Numbered from the stretch's first letter, positions 14,994 through 25,381 are shown. The stretch: DNA of 64,000 bases from JACXTP01 sp963789555 (GCA_963789555.1 CAWBKY010000003.1:62001-126000); one strand, 5' to 3'. Program-made: numbers and translations. Notes: generated by a model not told the origin, from the letters alone.

Positions 14994-17900
14994 ATCCATT
15001 GCGCGATCTGGTCGAACTTTATTTCAAAGATAGAAGCATAGTCAACCATCACATCTCCAGCTTTAACGACTTCCTGCCTACGTTGGACAACCCCAACAGC
15101 CGTATGCAGAAGATAGTCGACAACCTACGCGTCAGCGCCGAAGATATGGACCGCGGCATCATTCGCCTCGACCCGGACAAGACCGACGGGCGGATCATCG
15201 AGATCCGTGTCGGCCGCAAGCGCGACGACCGCGGCAACATCGACCAGGGGGCCAAGCCAACCATAAAGGTCAAGCTTCCTGAGAACCGCGAGGCGGACGG
15301 CTCCACCCATTCCCTCACCCCGATGGAGGCCCGCCTGAGGAACGTCAACTACCTATCACCCATCTTCCTGGACTTCACCATAGTGGAGGACGGGATCGAG
15401 AAGGAACCAGAGAAGGATGTGCATCTCGGCGACCTGCCCATAATGGTCAAGAGCAAGAAGTGCACCCTTTACAAGGAGAACCTGGAGGAGGAGCGCGAGA
15501 TCAGCGATGAGGAGTACTGGCGCATCCTGCAGCAGAAGGGCGAGGACCCCATGGACCCCGGCGGATACTTCATCATCGGCGGTACCGAGCGCGTCCTAAT
15601 CACCCTCGAGGACCTGGCCCCGAACCGGGTCATGGTCGAGACCAACGAGCGCTATGGCACCGAGCTCGAGGTCGCCAAGGTTTTCTCCCAGAAGGAAGGT
15701 CATCGCGCCCTCACCCTGGTCGAGAAGAAGCGCGACGGCATGCTGATGGTCACCGTCCCTGCCGCTTCCGGCCAGATCCCATTGGTGGCCTTGATGAAGG
15801 CCCTGGGCATGGAGTCCGACCAAGAGATCTTCGAGGCCATCGTCTCCGAGGAGCGCATGGGCAACATCGTCTATGCCAACATCGAGGAGATCCAGGACAA
15901 GAAGATCTACCCCCCGAACGGCATATTCACCACCGAGGACGCCATCGTCTACCTGGAGCGCAAGTTCGCCACAGGCCAGGCCAAGGAGTACCGGGTCAAG
16001 AAGGTCGAATCCATCATCGACCGCTCGTTGCTGCCCCACTTGGGCGACACCCCGGAGGACCGCCTGAAGAAGGCCATCTTCCTCGGGCGTATCGCCCGGT
16101 CCGTGCTGGAGCTGTCATTGGACACCCGCAAGGAGGACGACAAGGACCACTATGCCAACAAGCGCCTGAAGCTCGCTGGCGACCTCATGGAGGACCTGTT
16201 CCGCGTCGCCTTCACCAACCTCATGAAGGACCTGAAGTACCAGCTGGAACGTTCCTATGCCAGGAAGAAGGACCTGCGCATCGCCAGCGCCATCCGTCCC
16301 GACCTGCTCACCCACCGCTTGCTGCACGCATTGGCCACCGGCAACTGGGTCGGCGGAAGGGCGGGCGTGAGCCAGCTCTTGGACCGCACGTCCAACATGT
16401 CCACCATTTCCCACCTAAGGCGCGTCACCTCCTCGCTTACGAGGAGCCAACCTCACTTCGAGGCTCGTGACCTGCACCCCACCCAGTGGGGCCGCCTCTG
16501 CCCGAACGAGACCCCCGAGGGTCAGAATTGCGGTCTGGTGAAGAACGCCGCATTGATCATCGACGTGTCCGAAGGGTTCCGGGAGGAGGACGTCACCTAC
16601 CTCCTGAAGGACCTCGGCGTCAAGGAGGTCAAGGGCCAACAGAAGTCTGGTACCCGGGTCTACGTCAACGGTGACCTGAAAGGCGTCCACAGCTCCGCCA
16701 TGGAACTGGTGGCGGAGATGCGCCAGAGGCGCCGCACCGGTCTGCTCTCCCACGAGATCAACATCCGCTACGACGAGGAGATGGACGAGGTCATCATCAA
16801 CTGCGACGAGGGCCGCCTACGCCGCCCCCTGCTCGTGCTGCATGACGGCAGGACCGTCCTCACCCGCAAGCATGTGGAGGACATCCGCGAGGGCAAGATC
16901 CGCTGGACCGACCTCATCCGAGAGGGCGCCATCGAGTGGGTCGACGCGGAAGAGGAGGAGGACTCCTTCATCGCCGTCGAGCCATACCAGGTCCCGGAGC
17001 GTTGCGAGAAGTGCGGCATAGCCCTGTCCCCGCTCGACGTCGACTGGATGAACATGGGCACCACCGAGAAGCACGCCCACCTGAAGTGCAGGCATTGCGG
17101 TGGCGTCCTGCAGGGCAAACTCCTCTACAACAAGGAGCAGACCCACATGGAGGTCGACCCCATGTGCATACTCGGGGTTTGCGCGGGGCTCGTCCCGTAC
17201 CCAGAGCACAACTCCTCACCACGTGTCACCATGGGCGCGGGCATGGCCAAGCAGTCCCTCGGCCTCAGCGCCAGCAACTACAGGATGAGGCCCGATACAC
17301 GTGGTCATATCCTGCACTACCCCCAGCAGCCCATGGTCCAGACCAAGATCATGGAGTTCGTGGCCTTCAACGAGAGGCCGGCCGGGCAGAACTTCGTGGT
17401 CGCGGTCCTATCGTACCACGGCTACAACATGGAAGATGCCCTGATCCTGAACCGGTCCAGCGTAGAGCGCGGACTGGGCAGGTCGAGCTTCATGAGGACC
17501 TACCGCGCCGAGGAGCGCCGTTACCCCGGCGGTCAGGAGGACCATTTCGAGATCCCGTCCCCGGACGTAAGGGGAGCCAGGCAGGACCTGGCCTACAACA
17601 CCCTCAGCGAGGACGGGCTCATTTCGCCAGAGACCGCAGTGCACGGCGGGGACGTGCTCATCGGCAAGACCTCGCCGCCTCGGTTCCTCGAAGAGGAGAC
17701 CGACTTCCTTACCCCCCAGAAGCGCCGCGAGACCTCGGTCACGTGCCGCGCCGGAGAAACTGGATGGGTCGACTCGGTCATGCTCACCGAGTCCGAGAAC
17801 GGAAGCCGCCTGGTCAAGGTGCGCGTCCGTGACGAGAGGATACCCGAGCTGGGCGACAAGTTCGCCTCCAGGCATGGGCAGAAGGGAGTGGTCGGTCTGA

Positions 17901-18592
17901 TCGCGCCATGCGAGGACATGCCTTTCACCGCCGACGGCATCATCCCTGACCTGGTCATCAACCCGCACGCTATCCCGTCCCGTATGACCGTGGCCCACGT
18001 CTTGGAGATGATCGGTGGCAAGGTCGGTTCCATGCAGGCCCGTGAGGTCGATGGGACCCCGTTCTCCGGTGAGAACGAAGAGGCCTTGCGCGAAGCATTG
18101 ATCAAAGAAGGCTTCATGCACAACGGCCGCGAGGTCATGTACGACGGCCTCACTGGTCGCAAGATCAACGCCGACATATTCGTGGGCGTGATCTACTACC
18201 AGAAGCTGCACCACATGGTGTCCGGCAAGATGCACGTCCGTTCCCGTGGCCCGGTCCAGATCCTGACCAGGCAGCCGACCGAGGGTCGCTCCAGACAGGG
18301 CGGTCTGAGGTTCGGTGAGATGGAGCGTGACTGCCTCATCGGCCATGGCGCGGCCATGGTCATCAAGGACCGCCTGCTGGACGAGTCCGACGGGACCTTC
18401 CAGTACGTCTGCGGCAACGACAACTGCGGCCATATGGCAATATTGGACCGGCGCGGTGCCCTGCGCTGCCCGGTCTGCGGTAACAACACCAACGTGCACC
18501 TGGTGCAGACCTCGTACGCGTTCAAGCTGCTCCTGGACGAGCTGCTCTCACTTGGTGTCGCTATGCGCCTTCAACTGGAGGACCTACGATGA
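14990..18592 (+). CDS. rpoB: RNA polymerase subunit B (undivided)
   Basis: A 1200-residue second-largest subunit. It has the Rpb2-like start (FKDRSIVNHHISSFNDF), TQWGRLCPNETPEGQNCG, and the catalytic-centre motif GDKFASRHGQKG near residue 955. A C-terminal zinc site is CGNDNC with CPVCG. Many methanogens split this protein into B'' and B'; here it is one chain, as in Thermoplasmata and Crenarchaeota. There is no frameshift over 3.6 kb. The GTG start overlaps the rpoH stop, and the stop overlaps the rpoA1 start by ATGA. Confidence 0.98.
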   Translation: MNPLRDLVELYFKDRSIVNHHISSFNDFLPTLDNPNSRMQKIVDNLRVSAEDMDRGIIRLDPDKTDGRIIEIRVGRKRDDRGNIDQGAKPTIKVKLPENREADGSTHSLTPMEARLRNVNYLSPIFLDFTIVEDGIEKEPEKDVHLGDLPIMVKSKKCTLYKENLEEEREISDEEYWRILQQKGEDPMDPGGYFIIGGTERVLITLEDLAPNRVMVETNERYGTELEVAKVFSQKEGHRALTLVEKKRDGMLMVTVPAASGQIPLVALMKALGMESDQEIFEAIVSEERMGNIVYANIEEIQDKKIYPPNGIFTTEDAIVYLERKFATGQAKEYRVKKVESIIDRSLLPHLGDTPEDRLKKAIFLGRIARSVLELSLDTRKEDDKDHYANKRLKLAGDLMEDLFRVAFTNLMKDLKYQLERSYARKKDLRIASAIRPDLLTHRLLHALATGNWVGGRAGVSQLLDRTSNMSTISHLRRVTSSLTRSQPHFEARDLHPTQWGRLCPNETPEGQNCGLVKNAALIIDVSEGFREEDVTYLLKDLGVKEVKGQQKSGTRVYVNGDLKGVHSSAMELVAEMRQRRRTGLLSHEINIRYDEEMDEVIINCDEGRLRRPLLVLHDGRTVLTRKHVEDIREGKIRWTDLIREGAIEWVDAEEEEDSFIAVEPYQVPERCEKCGIALSPLDVDWMNMGTTEKHAHLKCRHCGGVLQGKLLYNKEQTHMEVDPMCILGVCAGLVPYPEHNSSPRVTMGAGMAKQSLGLSASNYRMRPDTRGHILHYPQQPMVQTKIMEFVAFNERPAGQNFVVAVLSYHGYNMEDALILNRSSVERGLGRSSFMRTYRAEERRYPGGQEDHFEIPSPDVRGARQDLAYNTLSEDGLISPETAVHGGDVLIGKTSPPRFLEEETDFLTPQKRRETSVTCRAGETGWVDSVMLTESENGSRLVKVRVRDERIPELGDKFASRHGQKGVVGLIAPCEDMPFTADGIIPDLVINPHAIPSRMTVAHVLEMIGGKVGSMQAREVDGTPFSGENEEALREALIKEGFMHNGREVMYDGLTGRKINADIFVGVIYYQKLHHMVSGKMHVRSRGPVQILTRQPTEGRSRQGGLRFGEMERDCLIGHGAAMVIKDRLLDESDGTFQYVCGNDNCGHMAILDRRGALRCPVCGNNTNVHLVQTSYAFKLLLDELLSLGVAMRLQLEDLR

Positions 18593-21378
18593 TGCGCGGA
18601 GTCTCGAAGAGGATCGGGTCGATCAAGTTCGCCTGCCTATCTCCGGAGGAGATCAGGAAGATGTCGGCCACGAAGATCATCACAGCGGACACCTATGACG
18701 ATGATGGATTCCCTATCGACATGGGATTGATGGACCCCCACCTGGGCGTCATCGAACCCGGTCTGAGGTGCAAGACCTGCGGCCACAAGGTGGACGAGTG
18801 CCCAGGGCACTTCGGGAACATCGACCTGGCCATGCCCGTCATCCACGTCGGATACGTGAAGGAGATCAAGAAGCTCCTCCAGTCCACCTGCCGCTCCTGC
18901 GGACGCCTGCTGCTCACCGAGGAGCAGGCCAAGGAGTACATGGCATCCATGGACCAGGTGGAGGACCTGGGCGGGGATTCGATCGAGCTGCGCGACATGG
19001 CGAAGATCACCGCCAAGGACGCCGCCACCCGCATGATCTGCCCCCACTGCGGCGCCGACCAGCTCAAGATAACCCTGGACAAGCCCACCACCTTCCGTGA
19101 GGACGGGCACAAGCTCACCCCCAAGGAGGTGCGCGAGCGCTTGGAGCGCATACCCGACCAAGACCTGGACCCGCTGGGCATATCCCCGAAGTCCTGCCGC
19201 CCGGAATGGATGATCCTCACCGCTCTCCCCGTTCCACCGGTAACGGTCCGCCCCTCCATCACATTGGAGTCGGGCGACAGGTCCGAGGACGACCTCACCC
19301 ACAAACTGGTGGACGTGCTCAGGATCAACCAGAGGTTGCGAGAGAACCGTGACGCCGGCGCCCCACAGCTCATCGTGGAGGACCTATGGGAGCTGCTGCA
19401 GTACCATGTCACCACCTACTTCGACAACCAGACCTCCGGCATCCCGCCTGCCAGGCACCGATCCGGCAGGCCTTTGAAGACCCTGGTGCAGAGGTTGAAG
19501 GGAAAGGAGGGTCGCTTCCGTTCCAACCTGTCCGGTAAGCGTGTCAACTTCAGCGCCCGTACCGTCATCTCACCCGATCCCGGCCTCTCGATCAACGAGG
19601 TCGGGGTACCAGAGGAGGCGGCCAGGGAACTGACCGTCCCGGTGAACGCCACCAAGGCCAACATCGAACAGCTGAAGATCATGGTCAAGCGCGGTCCGAC
19701 GCCTCACATGGAGAACTACCTTCCAGGCGTCAACTACGTCATCCGTCCCGATGGGCGGAGGATCAGGGTCACCGAGAAGAACGCTGAGACCGTGGCCGAG
19801 ACGCTCGAGCCCAACTTCATCGTGGAAAGACACCTGCAGGAGGGCGACGTGGTCCTGTTCAACCGGCAACCATCGCTGCACCGCATGTCCATGATGGCCC
19901 ATACCGTGCGCGTCATGCCTGGGAAGACCTTCCGTCTGAACCTATGCGTCTGCCCCCCCTACAACGCCGATTTCGATGGCGACGAGATGAACCTGCACGT
20001 GCTGCAGTCCGAGGAGGCCAGGGCCGAGGCCATCATCTTGATGAAGGTCCAGGAGCACATCATGTCACCCCGTTTCGGCGGGCCGATCATCGGTGCCATC
20101 CACGACCACATCACCGGCACCTTCCTTCTGACCTACAAGGATACCAGGTTCGACAAGGGCCAGGCCTTGCAGATCATGGCCAAGATAAGCAACATAGAGC
20201 TACCCGAGTCCACCATCAAGGAGAAGGGCGGCAAGCAGTATTGGTCCGGCAAGCAGCTTTTCTCGCTGATATTGCCCAAGGACCTGAGGCAGACCTTCAA
20301 GTCCTCCATCTGTCAGAAGTGCAATGTGTGCAAGAAGGAGGCCTGTGAGAATGACGCCTACGTGCGCATCAAGAACGGGCAGTTGTTGTCAGGCACCATC
20401 GACGAGAGGGCCATCGGGTCATTCAAAGGCCGTATCCTGGACAAGATCTCCCGGGACTATGGCTCTGACAAGTCCAGGGAGTTCCTGGACAACGTCACCC
20501 GGCTGGCCATCGGCGCCATCATGGTGAAGGGATTCACCACCGGCATCGACGACGAGGACATCCCCGAGGAGGCGAAGCGCCAGATCGATGCCATGCTCAC
20601 CGATTCCATCGACAAGGTGGACAGCCTGGTGGCAGCGTACCACAACGGCGAACTGGAGCAGATGCCCGGCCGCAGCATGGAGGAGACCCTGGAGGTCATG
20701 GTCATGCAGGAGCTGGGCAAGGCCCGTGACAGCGCCGGTCAGACCGCTGGACAGCACCTTGGTATCGAGAACTCCGCGGTGCAGATGGCCCGGTCCGGTG
20801 CGCGTGGGTCCATGCTTAACCTGTCCCAGATGGCAGGTTGCATCGGTCAGCAAGCGGTCCGTGGCGAGCGACTGTCCCGTGGCTATCACAAGCGCACCCT
20901 GCCCCACTTCGAGAAGGGCAACCTCGGCGCCAAGGCGAAGGGGTTCGTCATCAACTCATACAAATCTGGGTTGACCCCGACCGAGTTCTTCTTCCACTCC
21001 ATGGGTGGTCGTGAGGGTCTGGTCGACACTGCCGTGCGTACCTCTCGGTCAGGTTATATGCAGCGCCGTCTCATCAATGCGCTGGAGGACCTGAAGTTGA
21101 AGCAGGACGGCACGGTGCGCAACACCGCCGACAGCATCATCCAGTTCCAGTATGGCGAGGACGGCGTAGACCCAACCCGCTCTGTGAACAGCAAGGCCAT
21201 AGACATCGACGACATCCTCTACGAGGTGCTCGGCGACGAGGCAGATCTGCTGGCCAAGGTCGAGGACAAGAAGATGGGCGGCTATGCCACCGTCGAGAAG
21301 GACCTGATGGAGACGTTCGACGAGGACGCCGAGGAGACCGCTGAGGAACCGGAGTTCGAGAGCGGAGGTGAGGAGTGA
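18589..21378 (+). CDS. rpoA1: RNA polymerase subunit A' (RpoA1)
   Basis: A 929-residue N-terminal part of the largest subunit. The catalytic Mg-binding motif NADFDGDEMN is at about 19966-19995. An N-terminal zinc site CKTCGHKVDECPGHFG and further cysteine pairs (CRSCG, CPHCG) are present. The extra CQKCNVCKKEAC segment near residue 575 is another metal-binding-like insertion. The C-terminus is acidic (EDAEETAEEPEFESGGEE). It carries the active site of the polymerase with A''. ATG 18589 or 18592 may start it; the first overlaps the rpoB stop. Confidence 0.98.
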   Translation: MMRGVSKRIGSIKFACLSPEEIRKMSATKIITADTYDDDGFPIDMGLMDPHLGVIEPGLRCKTCGHKVDECPGHFGNIDLAMPVIHVGYVKEIKKLLQSTCRSCGRLLLTEEQAKEYMASMDQVEDLGGDSIELRDMAKITAKDAATRMICPHCGADQLKITLDKPTTFREDGHKLTPKEVRERLERIPDQDLDPLGISPKSCRPEWMILTALPVPPVTVRPSITLESGDRSEDDLTHKLVDVLRINQRLRENRDAGAPQLIVEDLWELLQYHVTTYFDNQTSGIPPARHRSGRPLKTLVQRLKGKEGRFRSNLSGKRVNFSARTVISPDPGLSINEVGVPEEAARELTVPVNATKANIEQLKIMVKRGPTPHMENYLPGVNYVIRPDGRRIRVTEKNAETVAETLEPNFIVERHLQEGDVVLFNRQPSLHRMSMMAHTVRVMPGKTFRLNLCVCPPYNADFDGDEMNLHVLQSEEARAEAIILMKVQEHIMSPRFGGPIIGAIHDHITGTFLLTYKDTRFDKGQALQIMAKISNIELPESTIKEKGGKQYWSGKQLFSLILPKDLRQTFKSSICQKCNVCKKEACENDAYVRIKNGQLLSGTIDERAIGSFKGRILDKISRDYGSDKSREFLDNVTRLAIGAIMVKGFTTGIDDEDIPEEAKRQIDAMLTDSIDKVDSLVAAYHNGELEQMPGRSMEETLEVMVMQELGKARDSAGQTAGQHLGIENSAVQMARSGARGSMLNLSQMAGCIGQQAVRGERLSRGYHKRTLPHFEKGNLGAKAKGFVINSYKSGLTPTEFFFHSMGGREGLVDTAVRTSRSGYMQRRLINALEDLKLKQDGTVRNTADSIIQFQYGEDGVDPTRSVNSKAIDIDDILYEVLGDEADLLAKVEDKKMGGYATVEKDLMETFDEDAEETAEEPEFESGGEE

Positions 21379-22847
21379 TGGCTAAGAAGGACACCGCCAA
21401 CGCCTTGCGCCGCAAGGGCATATCCGATCCGGCCATAGAGAAGCTCATCCAGGTCTTCAACAACCAGGACGAGGTCAAGGCCGCCACCAAGGAACAGCTG
21501 CAGAACGCCGGTCTGGACGAGGGGCAGATGGAGGAGGTCTCCGCCGCCTTCGCCCCCAAGCGTGCCGTCAAGAAGCCTACCGCCACGAAGAAGGTGGGCG
21601 GCAAGAAGGTCGAGGTCGAGGAGCGGCCCAAGTTGACCTTCAAGATGCCCGAGGACAAGTTGAAGTCGCCCACCGACTACGAGCTCAAGCTGACCAAGAT
21701 GTCGGAGGACATGAAGATCCCCATGCCAAGGAAGGTCATCAACACCATTGCCAGCCGCATCGAGGGCATCTCGGTCAACGACGCCGCCATCAAGAAGATC
21801 CTGAAGCGCTCCCACGAGCGATATATGGAGCATTGCATGGACCCGAACGAGTCCGCCGGCATCATCGCCGCCCAAAGCATCGGCGAGCCAGGCACTCAGA
21901 TGACCATGCGTACCTTCCACTACGCCGGTGTGGCTGAGATCAACGTCACATTAGGGCTGCCGCGTCTCATCGAGATCGTGGACGCCAGGCGCGTGCCTTC
22001 CACCCCCATGATGCACGTCCATCTGGTGGACGAGATCAAGCGGGACCGGGAGAAGGTCAAGAAGGTGGCGGGCGAGATCGAGATCACGGCCATCAGCGAC
22101 GTGGCGGACATCCGGGCCGACATCACCAACATGCGCGTCGTGGTGGACCTGGACACGCACAAGATGGACCAGAAGGAGCTCAGACCAGAGGACATCATGA
22201 AACGACTGGTCAAGCTGCGCGGTCTGAAGGGAGCGGTGCTGGAGGACGAGACGCACATAGTCATCCAATCAGAGGACTGGTCCTTCAAGAAGTTGCAGTC
22301 CATACTCGATCTGGTCAAGGATGCCAAGATCAAGGGCGTGGAGGGCATCAAGCGTGCCATCATCAAGTGGGAGGACCGCAGCGAGGAGTTCGTCATCTAT
22401 ACCGAGGGTTCCAACCTGCAAGAGGTCCTGGAGATGTCAGCGATAGACAAGCGCCGCACCCGCACCAACTCCATCCAGGAGGTCTACGAGGTGCTCGGGG
22501 TCGAAGCGGCGCGCCAGGTCATCGTGGACGAGGCGTCCCGTACCCTGGACGAACAGGGTCTGACCGTTGACATAAGGCACATCATGCTCGTGGCCGACCT
22601 GATGACCGCTGACGGAGACGTCAAGGCCATCGGCAGGCACGGAATATCTGGGCGCAAATCGAGCGTCCTGGCCAGGGCGGCCTTCGAGATCACCGCGGCC
22701 CATCTGCTGCATGCGGCGCTGGTAGGAGAAGAGGACCATCTGGACGGGGTTGCAGAAAACATTATAGTAGGGCAGCCGGTTACGCTCGGTACCGGGGCTG
22801 TCAATTTGGTATATTCCCCAATAAGGAGGGGGCAGAACAATGGTTGA
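21378..22847 (+). CDS. rpoA2: RNA polymerase subunit A'' (RpoA2) with N-terminal extension
   Basis: The conserved part starts near residue 140 (NESAGIIAAQSIGEPGTQMT, then RTFHYAGVAEINVTLGLPRL) and ends with GVAENIIVGQPVTLGTG. A'' completes the active centre (bridge helix and trigger loop region). It is about 489 residues, roughly 100 longer than usual. The extra N-terminus has an HhH-like helical module (ISDPAIEKLIQVF, then LQNAGLDEGQMEEVSAAF) and a Lys-rich linker. A GTG at 21375 is also in frame; ATG 21378 overlaps the rpoA1 stop. The stop overlaps the rpl30e start. Confidence 0.97.
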   Translation: MAKKDTANALRRKGISDPAIEKLIQVFNNQDEVKAATKEQLQNAGLDEGQMEEVSAAFAPKRAVKKPTATKKVGGKKVEVEERPKLTFKMPEDKLKSPTDYELKLTKMSEDMKIPMPRKVINTIASRIEGISVNDAAIKKILKRSHERYMEHCMDPNESAGIIAAQSIGEPGTQMTMRTFHYAGVAEINVTLGLPRLIEIVDARRVPSTPMMHVHLVDEIKRDREKVKKVAGEIEITAISDVADIRADITNMRVVVDLDTHKMDQKELRPEDIMKRLVKLRGLKGAVLEDETHIVIQSEDWSFKKLQSILDLVKDAKIKGVEGIKRAIIKWEDRSEEFVIYTEGSNLQEVLEMSAIDKRRTRTNSIQEVYEVLGVEAARQVIVDEASRTLDEQGLTVDIRHIMLVADLMTADGDVKAIGRHGISGRKSSVLARAAFEITAAHLLHAALVGEEDHLDGVAENIIVGQPVTLGTGAVNLVYSPIRRGQNNG

Positions 22848-23118
22848 TATCGGAAGAGCATTGAAGACCGCGATCGCCACTGGCAAAGTGGTGTTCGGGG
22901 AGCAGCAAGCCTTGAAAGCGGTTACGAAGGGAGAGGCGAAGCTTGTGATCGTCTCGAAGAACTGCCCGAACGAATTCCTAAGGTCCAAGGAGCACAGCGT
23001 CCCGGTGCATGTCTACGAGGGCACCAACATGGAGCTGGGGGCCTTGGCCGGGAAGCCGTTCTCGGTCTCGGCCATCGCCGTGATCGACAAGGGCACTTCC
23101 AACATCCTTTCGCTGTGA
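22840..23118 (+). CDS. rpl30e: Ribosomal protein L30e
   Basis: A 92-residue L30e/L7Ae-superfamily protein. It has RALKTAIATGKVVFGEQQALKA at the N-terminus, LVIVSKNCPNEFL in the middle and IAVIDKGTSNIL at the end. In archaea L30e regularly follows the RNA polymerase genes, and it is part of the large ribosomal subunit. It overlaps rpoA2 by 8 bases and precedes nusA by 4 bases. The start is supported by AAGGAGGG about 9 bases before the ATG. Confidence 0.96.
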   Translation: MVDIGRALKTAIATGKVVFGEQQALKAVTKGEAKLVIVSKNCPNEFLRSKEHSVPVHVYEGTNMELGALAGKPFSVSAIAVIDKGTSNILSL

Positions 23119-23122
23119 TAAC

Positions 23123-23548
23123 ATGGATGAGATCAAGTTCACCGAGGACACGCTCCGCTACATCAGCCTCTTCGAGACGCTGACCCGCACCCGCGTGAAG
23201 GATTGCATGGAAACAGAGGACAAACTGGTCTTCGTCGTCGAACCTGGCCAGGCCAACCGTGCCGTCGGAAAGGGTGGCGAGAACGTGATCAACTTGAAGA
23301 ACCACACCGGAAAGAACATCCAGGTCATCGAATACTCCGACGACCCCGAGACGTTCATCCGCAACGTGTTCTACAATTACAACGTGCAGAGCGTTGTCAT
23401 CGAGAACCGGGGCACCATCGTCCATGCCACAGTGACCGTTGACCCCAAGGTCAAGGGACGGGCAATAGGCAAGAACGGGCGCAACCTCAAGATCGCCCGG
23501 GACATCGTTAACCGGCATCACAACGTGCAGAGCATCAACGTGGCCTGA
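23123..23548 (+). CDS. nusA: Archaeal NusA-like transcription factor (two KH domains)
   Basis: A 141-residue archaeal NusA homologue with two KH domains: VEPGQANRAVGKGGENVI and VDPKVKGRAIGKNGRNLKIARD carry the GxxG loops. It lacks the bacterial N-terminal and S1 domains, as usual for archaea. It probably binds RNA in transcription termination or ribosomal protein gene control. It ends the rpo operon. A T-rich stretch (23557-23578) follows and may terminate transcription. The gene is convergent with the next one. Confidence 0.95.
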   Translation: MDEIKFTEDTLRYISLFETLTRTRVKDCMETEDKLVFVVEPGQANRAVGKGGENVINLKNHTGKNIQVIEYSDDPETFIRNVFYNYNVQSVVIENRGTIVHATVTVDPKVKGRAIGKNGRNLKIARDIVNRHHNVQSINVA

Positions 23549-23566
23549 ACTGGCCCCATTTAATCC

Positions 23567-24694
23567 TTATTTTACTTTCCTACGGTTAAGCGGAGCCCTT
23601 TCCACTTCCAGACGGTCAGCGGTGGGGTACTCCTCCACCAGATAGCAGGGGTAAGGGATCCCGTCGGCCAAACCCTCCAGGGCCCAGGCCGCCACCTCCA
23701 CCCTCGAGCGCTCCAGGTCGACCCGCATAAGGTCGTCTGGCACCCCATGAACCTCTCGTAGCAGCGTCATGACCTCCTGGTAGCGGTCGGTCTCGATCAC
23801 TCCCTTGTAGAGCATCCCTTCCTCTGTGACCAGGTCCAGGGGGGTGGCGACGCTGCGTGCCCTCCTCAGGATGCGGTTGCGCAGCTGCACCCTGTCCTTG
23901 AAGCTGGAGGAACAATAATGGATCGGGACCCCCAGGTCGCTGTACCGTATCATGGCCAGAGCTAGCTCCTCGCTGTCCATGACGGCGCTGGACAGTTCGT
24001 CCCTCACCTCGAAGCCCTTGGCGCGGAGGCGCTCCGCATTGGTCTCCGAGAACTCCAGCTCGTTCAGGTTGACGAAGTCCAGGGAGATCCGGTCGGCATG
24101 ATGCACCAGACGGAACAGCCCCTCCTCCTCCCCTGGTATCGCTGGCACCTCCAGGCCGACATGTATGTCAAGGTCTGAGATCGCTTCCTCAATGCCCAGC
24201 TCCTCCGGCCTATGCCAATCGGAGACCATCGGATGGAGTCGTAGCTCGTCCAAGCCCGCCCGTTCCAATTCCTCGAACAATCCCTTGTCGATGGTCGAGG
24301 TATAGAGATGGACATGATGGGCGCCGCCGAACCTCGATTTGAGAAGACGGATGTAACGAATGGTTCGGTCAGGGACGCACAGAGGGTCGCCACCAGTTAT
24401 CCCCGTGCCAGTCGCTCGGATGAGCTCAGCCTCCTTCAGGACCTCCTCCTCGGAGAAGGCACGTAGCTCGTTGGCGTACAGGACGTCCTTTCCCTTCTTG
24501 TGGCCCGAGAGGGGACAGTAGTAGCAGGACTCATTGCACTTGCCAGTGATCAAAAGCACCATCTTCGACCCTCGGCGGCAGTGCCTGCAGCCCATTGGCA
24601 GCCTGCCGCTATACTCCGAACCGGCCCCGAAACGGTGCACGTGCATGAGCCTCGATGGGTCGAGGGTTCGTATAAACCGTTCGTTCGAAAACAA
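23567..24694 (-). CDS. Radical SAM protein related to PFL-activating enzyme (COG2108 type)
   Basis: A 375-residue radical SAM enzyme. The Fe-S motif is CNESCYYCP, preceded by PMGCRHCRRGSKMVLLITGK, a second cysteine pair typical of this archaeal family. GITGGDPL follows for SAM binding. The C-terminus is a TRAM/OB-like unit (GVIETDRYQEVM). Related proteins are annotated as pyruvate-formate-lyase-activating-like, but the substrate is unknown. TTG at 24694 is the likely start, keeping LDPSRLMHVHRFG, which is conserved in the family. It is divergent from pyrF. Confidence 0.85.
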   Translation of the reverse strand: MFSNERFIRTLDPSRLMHVHRFGAGSEYSGRLPMGCRHCRRGSKMVLLITGKCNESCYYCPLSGHKKGKDVLYANELRAFSEEEVLKEAELIRATGTGITGGDPLCVPDRTIRYIRLLKSRFGGAHHVHLYTSTIDKGLFEELERAGLDELRLHPMVSDWHRPEELGIEEAISDLDIHVGLEVPAIPGEEEGLFRLVHHADRISLDFVNLNELEFSETNAERLRAKGFEVRDELSSAVMDSEELALAMIRYSDLGVPIHYCSSSFKDRVQLRNRILRRARSVATPLDLVTEEGMLYKGVIETDRYQEVMTLLREVHGVPDDLMRVDLERSRVEVAAWALEGLADGIPYPCYLVEEYPTADRLEVERAPLNRRKVK

Positions 24695-24732
24695 TACCTA
24701 CCCCTTCGTGGATAGCGACGCGAGGCGATGCG

Positions 24733-25381
24733 ATGAGGACCGATACCCGGGTCGTGCTAGCGCTGGACGAGACCGATGGGGCGAAGGCCATGGCGGTGGC
24801 CCAGGCCGTTGAGGGCTTGGTGGATGCGATCAAGATCAACTGGCCGCTGGTTCTGTCCACCTCCCCACAAACCATCACCGATCTGGCGGAACTGGCCGAC
24901 GTCATCTGCGACTTCAAGATCGCCGACATACCGAACACCAATCGGCTCATCGTGGAGCAGGCGGTGCGATTGGGCGCCTCTGGCGTCATCGTGCATGGTT
25001 TCACCGGCAGCGACAGCGTCAAGGCCGCCGTCGATGCCGCCAAGGGACGAGACGTATACGTGGTCACGGAGATGAGCCACCCCGGGGGCGTTGAGTTCAC
25101 CGCGCCCAACGCGGACCAACTGGCCAACCTGGCCGTCCGTTGTGGCGCCAGCTGGGATCATCGCCCCGGCCACCCGCCCAGAGCGGATCAGGCACCTCAG
25201 GCAGATAATTGGCGACCTGCGCATCCTCTCCCCGGGCGTTGGGGCGCAAGGGGGGAAGGCCTCGGACGCCATACGGATGGGGGCGGACCACGTCATAGTG
25301 GGGAGGGCGATATACGAGGCTTTAGACCCGCGGGCGGCAGCACGTTCGGTGGCGGAAGAGGTCAAGCGTGTCCAACGTTGA
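24733..25381 (+). CDS. pyrF: Orotidine 5'-phosphate decarboxylase (one frameshift)
   Basis: The first fragment contains VVLALDETDGAKA, the substrate Lys region AIKINWPLVL and the catalytic DFKIADIPNTN with Lys and Asp in place. Near 25150 a single extra base (AGCTGGG where AGCGGG fits) breaks it, and the other frame continues GIIAPATRPERIRHLR, LSPGVGAQGGK and DHVIVGRAIYEA, the phosphate-gripping C-terminus. It converts OMP to UMP in pyrimidine synthesis. The repaired protein is about 215 residues, the usual archaeal size. Confidence 0.9.

Noticed and set aside
17408..18499. 363-residue open frame antisense to rpoB
   Set aside because: Mirror frame of high-GC coding sequence; rpoB is clear on the plus strand.
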